A DNA stretch of 64,000 bases from Macrolepiota albuminosa (Eukaryota; Basidiomycota; Agaricomycetes; Agaricales; Agaricaceae). The position numbers and the translations under genes were made by a program. This document shows, piece after piece, positions 46,872 through 57,197 of this stretch (position 1 is the stretch's first letter; the number at the start of each line of letters is the position of its first letter). Location: contig JAMWFC010000052.1 of NCBI GenBank assembly GCA_027475525.1, forward strand, positions 1-64,000, read 5' to 3'. The notes under the pieces are model-generated. The model searched no databases. It was given only the letters and a program-made list of their open reading frames with translations, and was not told the origin of the DNA.

Positions 46872-49800
46872 TGGGCTGTGCAGATAATGTTGAGAATTCG
46901 ATGGATCGGACAATGACTTTTTAGTCTGGATTCGAAAATAGAAATAAGCGCTAAGCACTTAGTATGTTTATTCAAAGGGGTAGTACTGCAAAAGACATTG
47001 ATGAATGGATGGGCATTGGATTTATAAAGTGGATTGAGTCTTTGTTGCATGATTTGTTGAAGGCATTGTGGATTCAAGTTGGTGGTTGTTTATTGGAGGC
47101 ACATCATCAATCATTGTTCAGAGGTATAAATATAAATTACTTCTTGTGTACCTAATCTATCTGACATCTATTCATGTCCAATGTATTAGCTTCTACGCAT
47201 GGAGAATCTATTGTCGTGAGTGGATATCTATTCAGTACATTGGTTCATCTCATCTGTTGATTCTAGTCAGCACTTGGCATCCTTTGGGAAGGATTGTTGC
47301 TGCATTTATCATATATATACTCTTATCATGCTATCCTGTGGATATTGTTGACACAGCCTGGTAGCTTTCTGTGTTGGTGGGACAATTAAGTAACTCAAAC
47401 ATTGTTTATTTTACACCTGCGCACTCATTCCTTCTCAGCTGCTAGTTTCAGTGAATTACAATTTTCCTCCTCAAGAAGTAATGTTCTTCTCCAGCGATGA
47501 ACATTCTTATGTGAGTGGACCATCCATGATGTGTGTGCAAGGTTTTCAAATTTGAGGCTCTAGATATGGCAATACCGCTGTTGACACTATGAAACTAACG
47601 GTTCAATGAGTTAGTGTTTTTGTTTCTTCAATCTCTTCAGTAAACCTTCATGCTACTTAGAACTCTTACTCAGCTAATTCAATTATGTCCATCATTTGTG
47701 GTTCAACTATCAGCATCTCTTTAGTCTATTTTCTCTCCAAGATGCATACAGGATTTCAAGCATGAGTTTGATGTTTAGATATATAATTGAACCTATCTTA
47801 GTCTGTGCCTGAGGTCGACCAATGTTATCAATCATCTTGTCATATACAGGTCAGTCTCTTTATGGGATTGATTCTCACATGTATGCCTACTATTATCTAG
47901 CATTCATGTTGGGCTTTTCTTCAGCGCCATTGCAGAATGCACTGTTGTAGTTGTGAGTTATTCTGCAAAATATTCTATGTTATCAGTTCCGAACAGCTTC
48001 TAGTTCTATACCACACCCCCCACAAGCGTGATCTATGCTGGTATGCCTAGATGCAAAAAATATCAGTCTATGAATGACAGCTTCCATCAGCTCTTACAAA
48101 AATTCAAGGAAAATATATGTCTCAAAATTGGGCTTCCATTCATGTTGTGCTGATTTTTTCTTCCAGTATCAAGTCTACGTTAATTCTATGCTGGCAAGTC
48201 AATACCTGTTTTTCATTATAAGACATTGCTAGAATTTGTCTTTGATTGACAGATTATGTATATTGGGCTGTGCACATCACTTTCTCAATTTCTGTGTCTC
48301 ATGATGCCAATATATGTTGAATTTATGTAAGAATACTCAACAACTGCTCCAAGAAACATGCGAAAGAAGTTTTACATTCTCAAGGTTAGTTCAAAAATGT
48401 ATGTATCCGTCTTTGCCTTCTTACCACCTTCAAGGCCTCCAGCCACCAACAACCACAATATGCAAATCATACAGCTCCTTGCTCACATGAAAAGAGAAAA
48501 AAAAGGGTTAGTCAACATTGGAAAGTAAAAAAAAACTGCATTTTTGCAGGCTGAGGTTCTAGAATTGAGAAGTGAAAGGTAACTGAGGTAGAAGTGTGAT
48601 GTGAGGAATGGAGTGACTGTAGAATACCGATGCTATAAGAAAAAAGACAAATGGCAGTGTATAAAGAATGGACAACTAATAAATTCTGTCCTATCATGAA
48701 TTTTGTTGTGAAGAAAGCATTGCCTCAACAGTGCTGGTGCCATCCAAATGCTCAATCTAATGATGTAACTTGAAGCGTAAGATATTACTATGCTCTCAGG
48801 GAAGGCACTAATATGCCCTAGACATATTCCTCCTTGTAACAATTTTGTCCTTTAGCATTGATGCCAACTATCCAAGTGACTATCGAATCCCAAGAATAAA
48901 ATGACCAAACTATCCTTAATATATTCTAGATCTTATACTTATATATAGCCTCTTGACAATTATGCGGGGCTGGTAGATGATCTGCTCATTGTTTTGAGAT
49001 GCAAAGCATGAAGTGCTCAGTACCAAAAGGTTGTGGATGGTCAGAGTTCTATGTATTAAGATCTTTACTTATCTTCACTTCCTTTTGGTTGCTGTGGACG
49101 TGCAAGAATTCCTTTGATGATTTCCTGGATGGTTGATGGATCGCACAGGTCGTTGGAAAGTGTAATTGCATGACTTTGACTTGAAGCTCAGTTCAACTTT
49201 TGACTGATGAGTGAAGTATTTTCTTTATCTATGCACAACCCCATGGAAACTTCTCAGTCACATGAAATGAATGCTCTATGCCTTCTGGCACCAATGAAAC
49301 TGTGACGTGGATGCACTATTTTTTGGAATAGAATTTGGCAAGGCACATTTGAAGATCCAGGAAGATCTAGTAGTGTAGTATATGGAGAGGATGTCGGAGA
49401 AGGTGAAGGAAGTGTCCCAATACTGTTTTCTATTCTGCTTCAGCTCAGACCTTATATAATCATGGCTAGTAATTTGATACAGTATATAAGTATATATAAT
49501 TGTATTTCTACAAATTTCAAGAAGTTTTAGTGGTACATCATGTATATTCTAGCAAAGCGGTCCGAAACATTACCCACACTGTCATGGAAGGCATCAATTC
49601 TGTGTAGACAATCTGGTTTGCACAGCTCCTTGAATTCTTCAGCGCTCATAAATCAGTGTTCCAAGTTTGGCCATATTCTGGTGAAGCAAGGAAGCTATGG
49701 CCTAAGCAAAGACAGTTACGGTATCCTTGGATTATTGAATTGACCATGCATGTCAAAGATTCACGATTTTAATAGACTTACTTCCATCTCATTTAATGAG

Positions 49801-50100
49801 ACAGTTGATTTTGATCATTCACTCTGCCTGCTACGGCCTGACCCTGGACTGGCATAAGCATGTTGATCTCTCAGATAAGACAGGATTGGGGCTATTGGGA
49901 AAAGGGATCAAGCTAAGATCTTTTGACAACAAAAAGGAATTGAGAACTCATATATGTCAAAGATTAGATAATTGTCAACCTGATTAGATGCTCAGTAAAC
50001 AGTTAAAGAGATGTCCCCCATGCAAACATCTGTCAATCTCTCTGCCTCAACTCGATGGATACAGCGAAAGTGATTAACAAACCATACCTGGCAGGTGCGT
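46872..50100. other. AT-rich relic region, possible traces of a multi-pass membrane protein
   Basis: No intact gene. Near 47150-47290 a frame reads ISFYAWRIYCREWIS and is related to sequence near 50800. Near 47872 another reads SLYGIDSHMYAYYYLAF, which resembles the second membrane segment of DUF6534-type fungal proteins. These pieces are out of order for one gene, so more than one relic may be present. The frames at 49540-49743 and 49796-49987 were not recognised. Confidence 0.3.
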
Positions 50101-50139
50101 AATTTTTACGATTGGCCAATCAACGTTCCAACAACGCTC

Positions 50140-50960
50140 TCCATTTCACTCTTTTATCCAGTCTCATTGGCCAACTTCATGTATGGACCTTTTTTGGGCT
50201 TTCTTTTGATACCTAACTTCTATGCAGGCTCTTTGGAATTACATGCTCACAAATGGTCTACTACTTCTGTTTATATCCTGGCAATAATAAATTCCTGAGA
50301 CCAGTAGTGAGTAGCTCCTTCCTGATGCCTCTGGTTAATAACAAATTGGTATTCTAAAGATTGCAGTGCTTTTGTGAGTTCATTCACCAAGTGTTAAAAT
50401 TGAAATATATACAATCTGCAACATTCCAGCATTTTGGAGGGCGTACATCTGGCTTTCTTGACACAAGCTATATATGATATTTACATCATGTACAAGGTGC
50501 CTGAGACAGCCTTTCACATCACTTTGTCAGTCTTATGATGTTGATAATCTGTAACAATAATCTTGATTTTTTACTTCTAGGAGTACCGCAGTACGTAACC
50601 TACTCCACATTGAAGTGTTTAAAGCTAAACACTGTTGATGCAGGTTTCCATAACAATTACTGTGCATTATCACACAGTCTACTTCCTAGCCCTTGGCATT
50701 AACAATACTATAGTTCGTCATCGCATCAACAGTTCAGAGGTATGTTATGGCCATTGATGTTTGCTGCCTAATCTGAAAGTTATCCATATGGTTCATCAGT
50801 TTCTATGCATAGAGAGTATCTTGTCGTGAATACTATATCCTACATTTGACGTCACATGTATTCACCTCAATTGTTTCTAGTCAGCACTGGCAATTGATGG
50901 AAATATCTGTTTGTTGCGTTCATCATATGGATGTTCTATACATTTACCGGGATTCAAATG
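50140..50960 (+). pseudogene. relic of a DUF6534-like seven-helix membrane protein
   Basis: A large agaricomycete family of multi-pass membrane proteins of unknown function has a start like LYGITxxQxYxYYxxYPxD. Here, near 50228-50290, LFGITCSQMVYYFCLYPGNN fits well. A hydrophobic stretch (TFFGLSF) with one stop lies before it. Near 50433-50530 a third helix region follows: ILEGVHLAFLTQAIYDIYIM. Near 50645-50735 comes VSITITVHYHTVYFLALGIN, and near 50795 FYA-stop-RVSCREYY. Order and spacing fit one gene with introns, broken by stops. The match is by eye and only partial. Confidence 0.4.
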
Positions 50961-51205
50961 TTGATCACATCCTCATAGCTGGCCACATCTCTTACCCAAT
51001 TTTGTAGATTGGAATTTTTCCTTCAAATATATATGCTAACTTTTCAGCCAGGTACTGGGCTAAGTGAGTTTATTTTGTATCAAATCGAAGCTTGTTCAAC
51101 TTCATCCATATCTTACATATGATGATTATTATATAATAATAATAATAAAATTATTATGTAAGCATTTGTCTGGACAAACGCTTATGTAATCATTTAACTG
51201 AGATG

Positions 51206-51257
51206 TTTGAGCATGTAAAAGAACCCTTTCTCTTACTTATGTAAGAGAGTCAGGGTT
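51206..51257 (+). repeat. hairpin-bearing repeat, copy 1
   Basis: Contains TCTTACTTATGTAAGA, a hairpin stem with loop TTAT, inside CCCTTTC...GAGTCAGGG. It matches 53930-53988 almost base for base over the core and loosely upstream (AACTGAGA...). The two direct copies lie on either side of the J-domain pseudogene. They may be ends of LTR fragments. Confidence 0.5.
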
Positions 51258-51734
51258 TCTAACCTGAATAATAACCAACCCTCTCACATGATATAGGAAA
51301 CTCATTTACAACCAGTCATCATAATTACTTACCTCCACCATACCTCTCCGGAGCTTCTTCACTATCGTGGGAAGGAATGGAACTTCCAGCGCTGCACTGC
51401 AGCTATGGTAGACTGTAACCTCTTCAGCTTGCAAGGACGTTTCTTCCTTCATGACATTGCCTACTACCATATCATTCATCATGTAAGTTGCCTTTCCTTG
51501 CATTCATATTCCAGGGTCTAACATATGAGTTCTCTTATCTAACAGTTCTTCTCCAAAATGCGGTTCTGTACATTATCTTCGGCACTTTTGTCGATCTTCC
51601 TTCTTAAGTTTACTTTCGTAGATCACGGACCTCAGGCTTTAGCATCTGAAGGCATTCATTGGAGACCATTATGCCTACTCTGACAAACTAGTTTTCAAGG
51701 CTCTCTAGGAGGATTACAACAAGTGTCAGTTCGT

Positions 51735-51888
51735 CGAGAATGAGGGTTTGTATCTGACGTCTTGTGCCTTCACCGCTCATATACATCTTTTTAGGTGACG
51801 TTCTATTCTACCGAGAATGAGGGTTTGTATCTGACGTCTTGTGCCTTCACCGCTCATATACATCTTTTTAGGTGACGTTCTATTCTAC
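51735..51888. repeat. exact 77-bp tandem duplication 10
   Basis: Copies at 51735 and 51812, identical, starting CGAGAATGAGGG. Confidence 0.95.
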
Positions 51889-52394
51889 CGTGACAGGAAG
51901 GGTCAAGCTTTTGGTGTCCCGCTAAACAGGATTGTGTTGAAGACACCAAGGCTCAGTAGATGTGTATGTCTACGAGTTGATTCTCATTGTCGTCACTAGG
52001 TGGAATCTCCATGAAATGTATTCCAAGATGTAGACCTGTTACACTCATCTAGTGCAAGCACCATGTTCATGTAAAATACAATAGATCTCCAGTACATATA
52101 TGAGTATAAATTGCCTGAATAAAGTATTAATTTGACAACTCCTAATTAGCGTTTTCTGTGTGTTCCCAAGTGCTTTGTAGGCTGGTGATCCCATAGCTAA
52201 CCAATCGACCAGTAGCAAAGGAGGTTGTCTGTATTGGTCTTGGAACTGAAATTAGACGGTGATTCTCTCAAGGTAGAAAGGGCATTTTCATAAATGCAAT
52301 GTAAAAGATTAAAGAATGTATTGGAGATAGGTACGTAAAGGAGCGTGTGCTGCCATTTATTTCAGTCAATTGGGTTGCTTTGTCTACTACTGCC

Positions 52395-53652
52395 ATGCCC
52401 TCAGCCTTGTCCTCCAAGCCACTAGCTGTGCTAGCTTCCTCTAATACTGTTGAAACTGGGCTTGAGAAGCTTCTCAGCTGGGAGGAGTCTGCATTCAACA
52501 GAGAAGTAGAAGTAGAGCGCATTCTGAAGGCATTCAAATTAAAGTTGTGCTGAAGACCTTTTTATCCTATAATCTCACCCTGTCTCACAGTCCATATGAT
52601 ATAATAGACATAGAAGAAAATGCTACACCAGAGGCAATCAAGCGGCAATATAAGCAGTTGTCATTATGTGCGGCTCAGTTTACAGTTACTTAACAATACC
52701 CCATTGATTCATTCACTCTAGTCATTCATCCTGATAAGACCCCTCATCCTCGTGTGCCTGAAGCATTTGATTTGCTGAAGAAGGCATGCACCAGGTTTCT
52801 TATGCAAGTTGGTATGTGCTAATTAGAATTCCTGCAGGCCAAGTCAGAACTTTCAGACAAGGACAAATGCGAAAACTTGGACGCCATAATCAACCAAGCG
52901 CACTTAATTTTGTTGAGATCCACGCACATCATAGCATCACCGTGTGCATTGATTGTTACTGTCAGGGTTGTGCGCTCAGGGCTGGATGAAAAATATGAGG
53001 ATATATTATACGAACAGGAACGACAATCATCCTCAGTCATTACACAGAGACTGAGGGTGAGCATGCAGTTTACTTAGAGAACAATGGACAGATTAACTTA
53101 CGCATACTATAAAGTGACCTCTGTGATATTAGGTATGCAAATATAGTCATTACACGGAGACTGAGGAGTGACCTCTGTGATATTAGATTCCTACTTCTAA
53201 CAAATTTAATGATTCTTAAGGCTCTTAATCTCCCTTCATCCACAACCAATACCAACCTGAATCTGAAAAACCTGAAACTGCCATACAAAGTCAGACTAGG
53301 TCTTCAATCTAAAGAGTTTCTCATTGATGAAGAAGTGCGATGAAGAAAGTAAGTTTCTGTTGTCTATATGATAAGTACTGTCTTTCGACTTTTTATGAGG
53401 GCCATTGAGATGAATTTGGCAAACGAAGGCCTCAAGGCAAAGAAGAAAGACGAGAAAGTTGCTTCCAAGAAGCGGAAAGTGCAAGAGGACAAGCAATAGA
53501 AAGGTATGTCATCTGTTGTGGTTCTCGTTTGCAATTGTTCATAGTCCTTTAAATCATTGGTAGATAATTGAGAGCAACGTGTTGACAGTTGGCATGCTTT
53601 TACCAAGGACACAAGGAAGAAGAAGAAGGCCAAGGTTGCTGTTCTTGGATAA
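52395..53652 (+). pseudogene. J-domain protein of the DNAJC8 / Spf31 type, pseudogene
   Basis: Members of this family are spliceosome-associated Hsp40 co-chaperones. The likely start is ATG at 52395. Exon 1 (…FNREVEVERILKAFKL) ends at 52543; introns 52544-52590 and 52678-52721 join PYDIIDIEENATPEAIKRQY to FIHPDKTPHPRVPEAFDLL, keeping the HPD motif. SELSDKDKCENLDAIINQAH follows, but no good donor keeps the frame before it. Later parts are LGLQSKEFLIDEEVR, MRAIEMNLANEGLKAKKKDE and the typical tail RVDSWHAFTKDTRKKKKAKV ending at 53652. TGA at 53341 (expected Arg), TAG at 53497 and TGA at 53569 (expected Trp) break it, as does a partial ~55-bp duplication near 53113-53187. Confidence 0.75.
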
Positions 53653-53929
53653 CGACTTCATGTTTTGACTTTTTTGTATGTAATCTGCAACAACCTTCTT
53701 TATGCTACGGTTGAGTAGTGGGTTTTTAATGGTTGACCTTCAATCCGTGTATACATTTCAGGGTCTATATTGTACAACATCAATAACTTCGAAGAATTTG
53801 GAAGTAAACGAGACAAAAGAAGTACTAATATAAGGAACTTAGTAGTAGAACTAATAAGGATAAGGAAATTAATAGAAACTTCTAGAACATTCCAGAGCAT
53901 CACGTGATCTGCAACAAACTTGTGAGGAA

Positions 53930-53988
53930 CTGAGACATTCAAGCTTGTAAGAAACCCTTTCTTTTACTTATGTAAGAGAGTCAGGGAA
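53930..53988 (+). repeat. hairpin-bearing repeat, copy 2
   Basis: CCCTTTCTTTTACTTATGTA continuing AGAGAGTCAGGG; near-identical to the core at 51224-51255, same strand. Confidence 0.5.
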
Positions 53989-54509
53989 CAAAGATATTCT
54001 GTTATTTTTGGGCTCCAAAGTATTCTAACAAACTATGTGCCTAATCAAGAATCTAGATTACCAGACAATGGTCTTAAAGTATACATAATACTTTGATACC
54101 AGCCAGATTTTTGATCCAAATGAGGTTGTTCTTGACTTTAAAGGCCTTATAGTCCTTTGAGTGCTTAAAAACTTTGGAGAACAGAATATCTTTATCATAC
54201 CCTATATTCATGTGTCAACCCAAAGTTGTAATGGTGAAGTTATGGGAAGCATGTGCATTCAGAAGAGAAGCAAATGCTTCTCCTCATTGCATACCATCAA
54301 TATGGGAAAGAATATATTCTTCCTCCTGTCCTTCTTGAAGAGTCTGAGCCTCTTAATCATGTAACTTGAAAATAAAAAAACCTTGTCTTGAACAGGGCCA
54401 ATATGGACCATTATTTGGTCCACACAGAAATACAGCTATTCAAGGTTGGTTGTTCAGTTCAGAGATTCGTTGGGGGCAGATTATCCCCCTCAAAATACAT
54501 CCAGATCTA
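53989..54509. other. no recognisable feature
   Basis: AT-rich. The short frame at 54161-54364 shows no family resemblance. Confidence 0.5.
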
Positions 54510-55061
54510 AAGTATATTGGAGTATATTAACAATATCATAATAACTACTCACCTGGTAGAGGGAGATTTAGAGAGTACAAATCTAGGAATTTCCTATGCT
54601 AGGACTGATGCTTCTGAGGCCTCAGAAGCATGGGAAACAATTGTACAGGACAACAAAACATTAAAAACCTTGAAAATTGCCTAAATAAACAATTACACAA
54701 ATAAAGCAGGAAAACTCTGGATTTTGAAAGTCAGAAAGCCAAACTCATGCTTACAAAAGCTGTCTATATGGGGCATTCAAGAAGCCACACTTGTCTGAAT
54801 AATAGCTAAAGAATCAGAGCACCTCAGGAAGCTGAAAGTAGTATTGATAAACAGAGTAGAAAGAATAGAAGCAGTAAGGTGAAAGAATGAATAAAGAGAG
54901 AAAGTAGAGAGGAACTGAACAAGGTAGTAAATTGTTTGTCACACTACTATGAGAGTGACATGTCCAAGGATGTGCACTACATCTATAAGTACATCCATGC
55001 AGATGCTTCTCTCTTCCAGCTGTGTGACTGAGCCATAGCCTCTAGAGATTATTCTTACAGA
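54510..55061 (-). mobile_element. degenerate family A LTR pieces
   Basis: 54510-54905 matches the family A LTR in reverse orientation (for example CTGAGGCCTCAGAAGCATGG near 54615 and ACTTGTCTGAATAATAGCTAAA near 54790). 55013-55061 matches the last ~48 bases of the same LTR in forward orientation (CCAGCTGTGTGACTGAGCC). The two opposed pieces suggest nested or rearranged insertions. Clearly older than the solo LTR at 23482. Confidence 0.7.
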
Positions 55062-55233
55062 GAAGGCCATTTAACCTGCTAGCAAGGTCAGTAGTGAAGA
55101 TTATATCTGATGAGGAAACAATGCTAACTATCAGCAACCCCCACTCAGGAGTCAGAAAAATGGTATCAATGTTTCCTAGAGTAAAATCCCAGTGACCTGG
55201 ACTGAGGAGGTGACCTTACTTACATATACATAA

Positions 55234-55569
55234 GTGTTTTTTAGCACCATTGAGAAAGTGATTGATGAGAATCATGGAGATGAAGCTCTAATTTTAGACT
55301 ATAATCATCAAAATGGGCAAGTACACTTTATACTGTATACTCCTTTGGCCTATAAAATCTTAAATTCTTCTTCTACATTTGCTAGGAACAATAATAGGCT
55401 TCTGCTTGGACTGAATGCATCACTAGACAATACACTCCTAATATCATCAGTCAATCTGGAAACTCAGGCTATCTTTTTAGCTCAGTTTATCTTTGGCAAC
55501 TTAAAGTCTCAACTACTGCTCAACATCAATGACTTCAAGGACTCAGGACTTGTAGAAGAAAAATACTAG
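55234..55569 (+). CDS. hypothetical open frame, 111 residues
   Basis: A single uninterrupted frame with plausible composition (EKVIDENHGDEALILDYNHQ; FLAQFIFGNLKSQLLLNIND) ending in a stop at 55569. I see no motif, no signal peptide and no relative in the window. It may be a chance frame or a small relic. Bases 55570-55949 after it hold nothing I recognise. Confidence 0.2.
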   Translation: MFFSTIEKVIDENHGDEALILDYNHQNGQVHFILYTPLAYKILNSSSTFARNNNRLLLGLNASLDNTLLISSVNLETQAIFLAQFIFGNLKSQLLLNINDFKDSGLVEEKY

Positions 55570-55949
55570 CATGCATATATTAGATATCATAGAAAAAGTT
55601 TATGCTTAGATACCTAAATACTCAATATATCTCAGAACTAATTCAAGTCTTCCAATATATGTATTGGATTACTGATTTATTGACTGTATAGTTTTTTCAA
55701 TTTCTGTGTTTATATCTAACTTTACTTTCATAACCACAGTATAACCTATATTACTAGTATATTATAACGAAAATTAAGGAAAGAAAGCAGATAATGTTGA
55801 GGTTATAATAGCAGCAAAAATGAAAACTCTCTGAATAGTGGAGATATGTTACAAAAGCAAAAAAAGAAAGTAACAACTATTGCAAAGATATAAATTGTGC
55901 ATTTCAAAGAATCTGAACTATAGCTGTATATAATTGTATAAGAATAGGT

Positions 55950-56280
55950 AATAAACATCATCACTATTAGTAGAAAATTCTACTTTTTCTTCAGGAAAGA
56001 GGATAAATAAATGTATCATACTATTTTCCAGGACATATACATCTTAGAATAAAAGGTTTGAAAAAATGGAAAATGCTGATTTGTAAGGATAAAATATGAC
56101 AAAGAAAGAGTACAACACTTTTTTTTTTTGCTTTGCAAGAGTAAATAGTTTTTAGCAGCAGTGGTGTATTAAGTCAATATTGATTTTATAGCCAAGTACA
56201 TATGTATAAAGAGGGAAAAAACTTTCTCCATGGCAAAAGATTATGTTGTATACATGGCTAGATATAAATTGAATTAAATT
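55950..56280 (-). other. 3' flank of the right NLR gene
   Basis: Matches, inverted, the flank after the left NLR gene (9506-9780), including an A-run near 56120-56130 and TCTTTCTTTG nearby. This places the inner end of the duplication near 55950. Confidence 0.55.
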
Positions 56281-57197
56281 TCAATAGCTGCTTTCGAAAG
56301 CTTTTTTCCTCATTGTCAACACTTCTTGACTAAGTTTTTCAGCTTCTTTTAGCTTTCTACTTTTTTTCAATGTTGCAGCAAGGTCAGACATGGCTTGAAT
56401 AGTATCTGGATGATTGCTTCCAAGTGCTTCTTTTCTGACTTTCAATACTTCTTGATTAAGCTTCTCAGCCTCCTGCAGATTTCTACTTTGTCTCAATGTT
56501 GCAGCAAGGTCAGACATGGCTTGAATAGTGTCTGGATGATTGCTTCCAAGTGCTTCTTTTCTGACTTTCAATACTTCTTGATTAAGCTTTTCAGCCTCCT
56601 CCAGATTTCTACCTGTTCTCAATGTAGCAGCAAGATTAGACATGGCTTGAATAGTGTCAGGATGACTGCTTCCAAATGTTTCTTTTCTGACTTTCAACAC
56701 TTCTTGATTAAGTTTTTCAGCCTCCTCTAGTTTTCCACCTTTCCAAAATGTTGCAGCAAGATTAGACATAGCTTGAATAGTGTCTAGGTGACTGCTTCCA
56801 AATGCTTCTTTTCTAGCTTTTAATACTTTTTGTTCAAGTTTTTCAGCCTCTTCAAGTTGTTTGCTTTTTTTCAATGTTGCAGCAAGGTCAGACATGGCTT
56901 GAATAGTATTTAGATGACTACTTCCATGTGCTTGATGTCTGACTTTCAACACTTGTTCATTCAATACTTTAGCCTCTTCTAGTTTTCCACTTTTCCTCAA
57001 TGTTGCAGCAAGGTCAGACATGGCTTGAATAGTATCTGGATGATTGCTTCCAAGTGCTTCTTTTCTGACTTTCAATACTTCTTGATTAAGTTTTTCAGCC
57101 TCCTCCAGATTTCTACCTGTTCTCAATGTAGCAGCAAGGTCAGACATGGCTTGAATAGTGTCTGGATGATTGCTTCCAAGTGCTTCTTTTCTGACTT
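56281..57197 (-). pseudogene. stranded 3' part of the right NLR gene: seven TPR units
   Basis: On the - strand this continues the 126-bp TPR units of the right NLR gene in the correct unit phase but in a shifted reading frame, because 49 nt are missing at 57224 (between IQAM and KLNQEV). It holds the rest of unit 16 and units 17-23, and closes with MRKKAFESSY and a stop, the likely original end of the protein. It is not reachable from the upstream frame unless spliced or read through. Units 17-21 mirror units 11-15 almost exactly. Confidence 0.8.

Larger units (their letters stand above)
50961..52394. other. region without a recognised gene; LTR-like repeat and unidentified coding-like relic
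   Basis: 51206-51257 holds a repeat shared with 53930-53988 (see that entry). Around 51650-51960 a + strand frame looks protein-like in pieces (HYAYSDKLVFKAL, DYNKCQFVENEGLYLTSC, DVLFYRDRKGQAFGVPLN) but is broken and carries a 77-bp duplication; I do not recognise the family. The rest is AT-rich. Confidence 0.4.
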
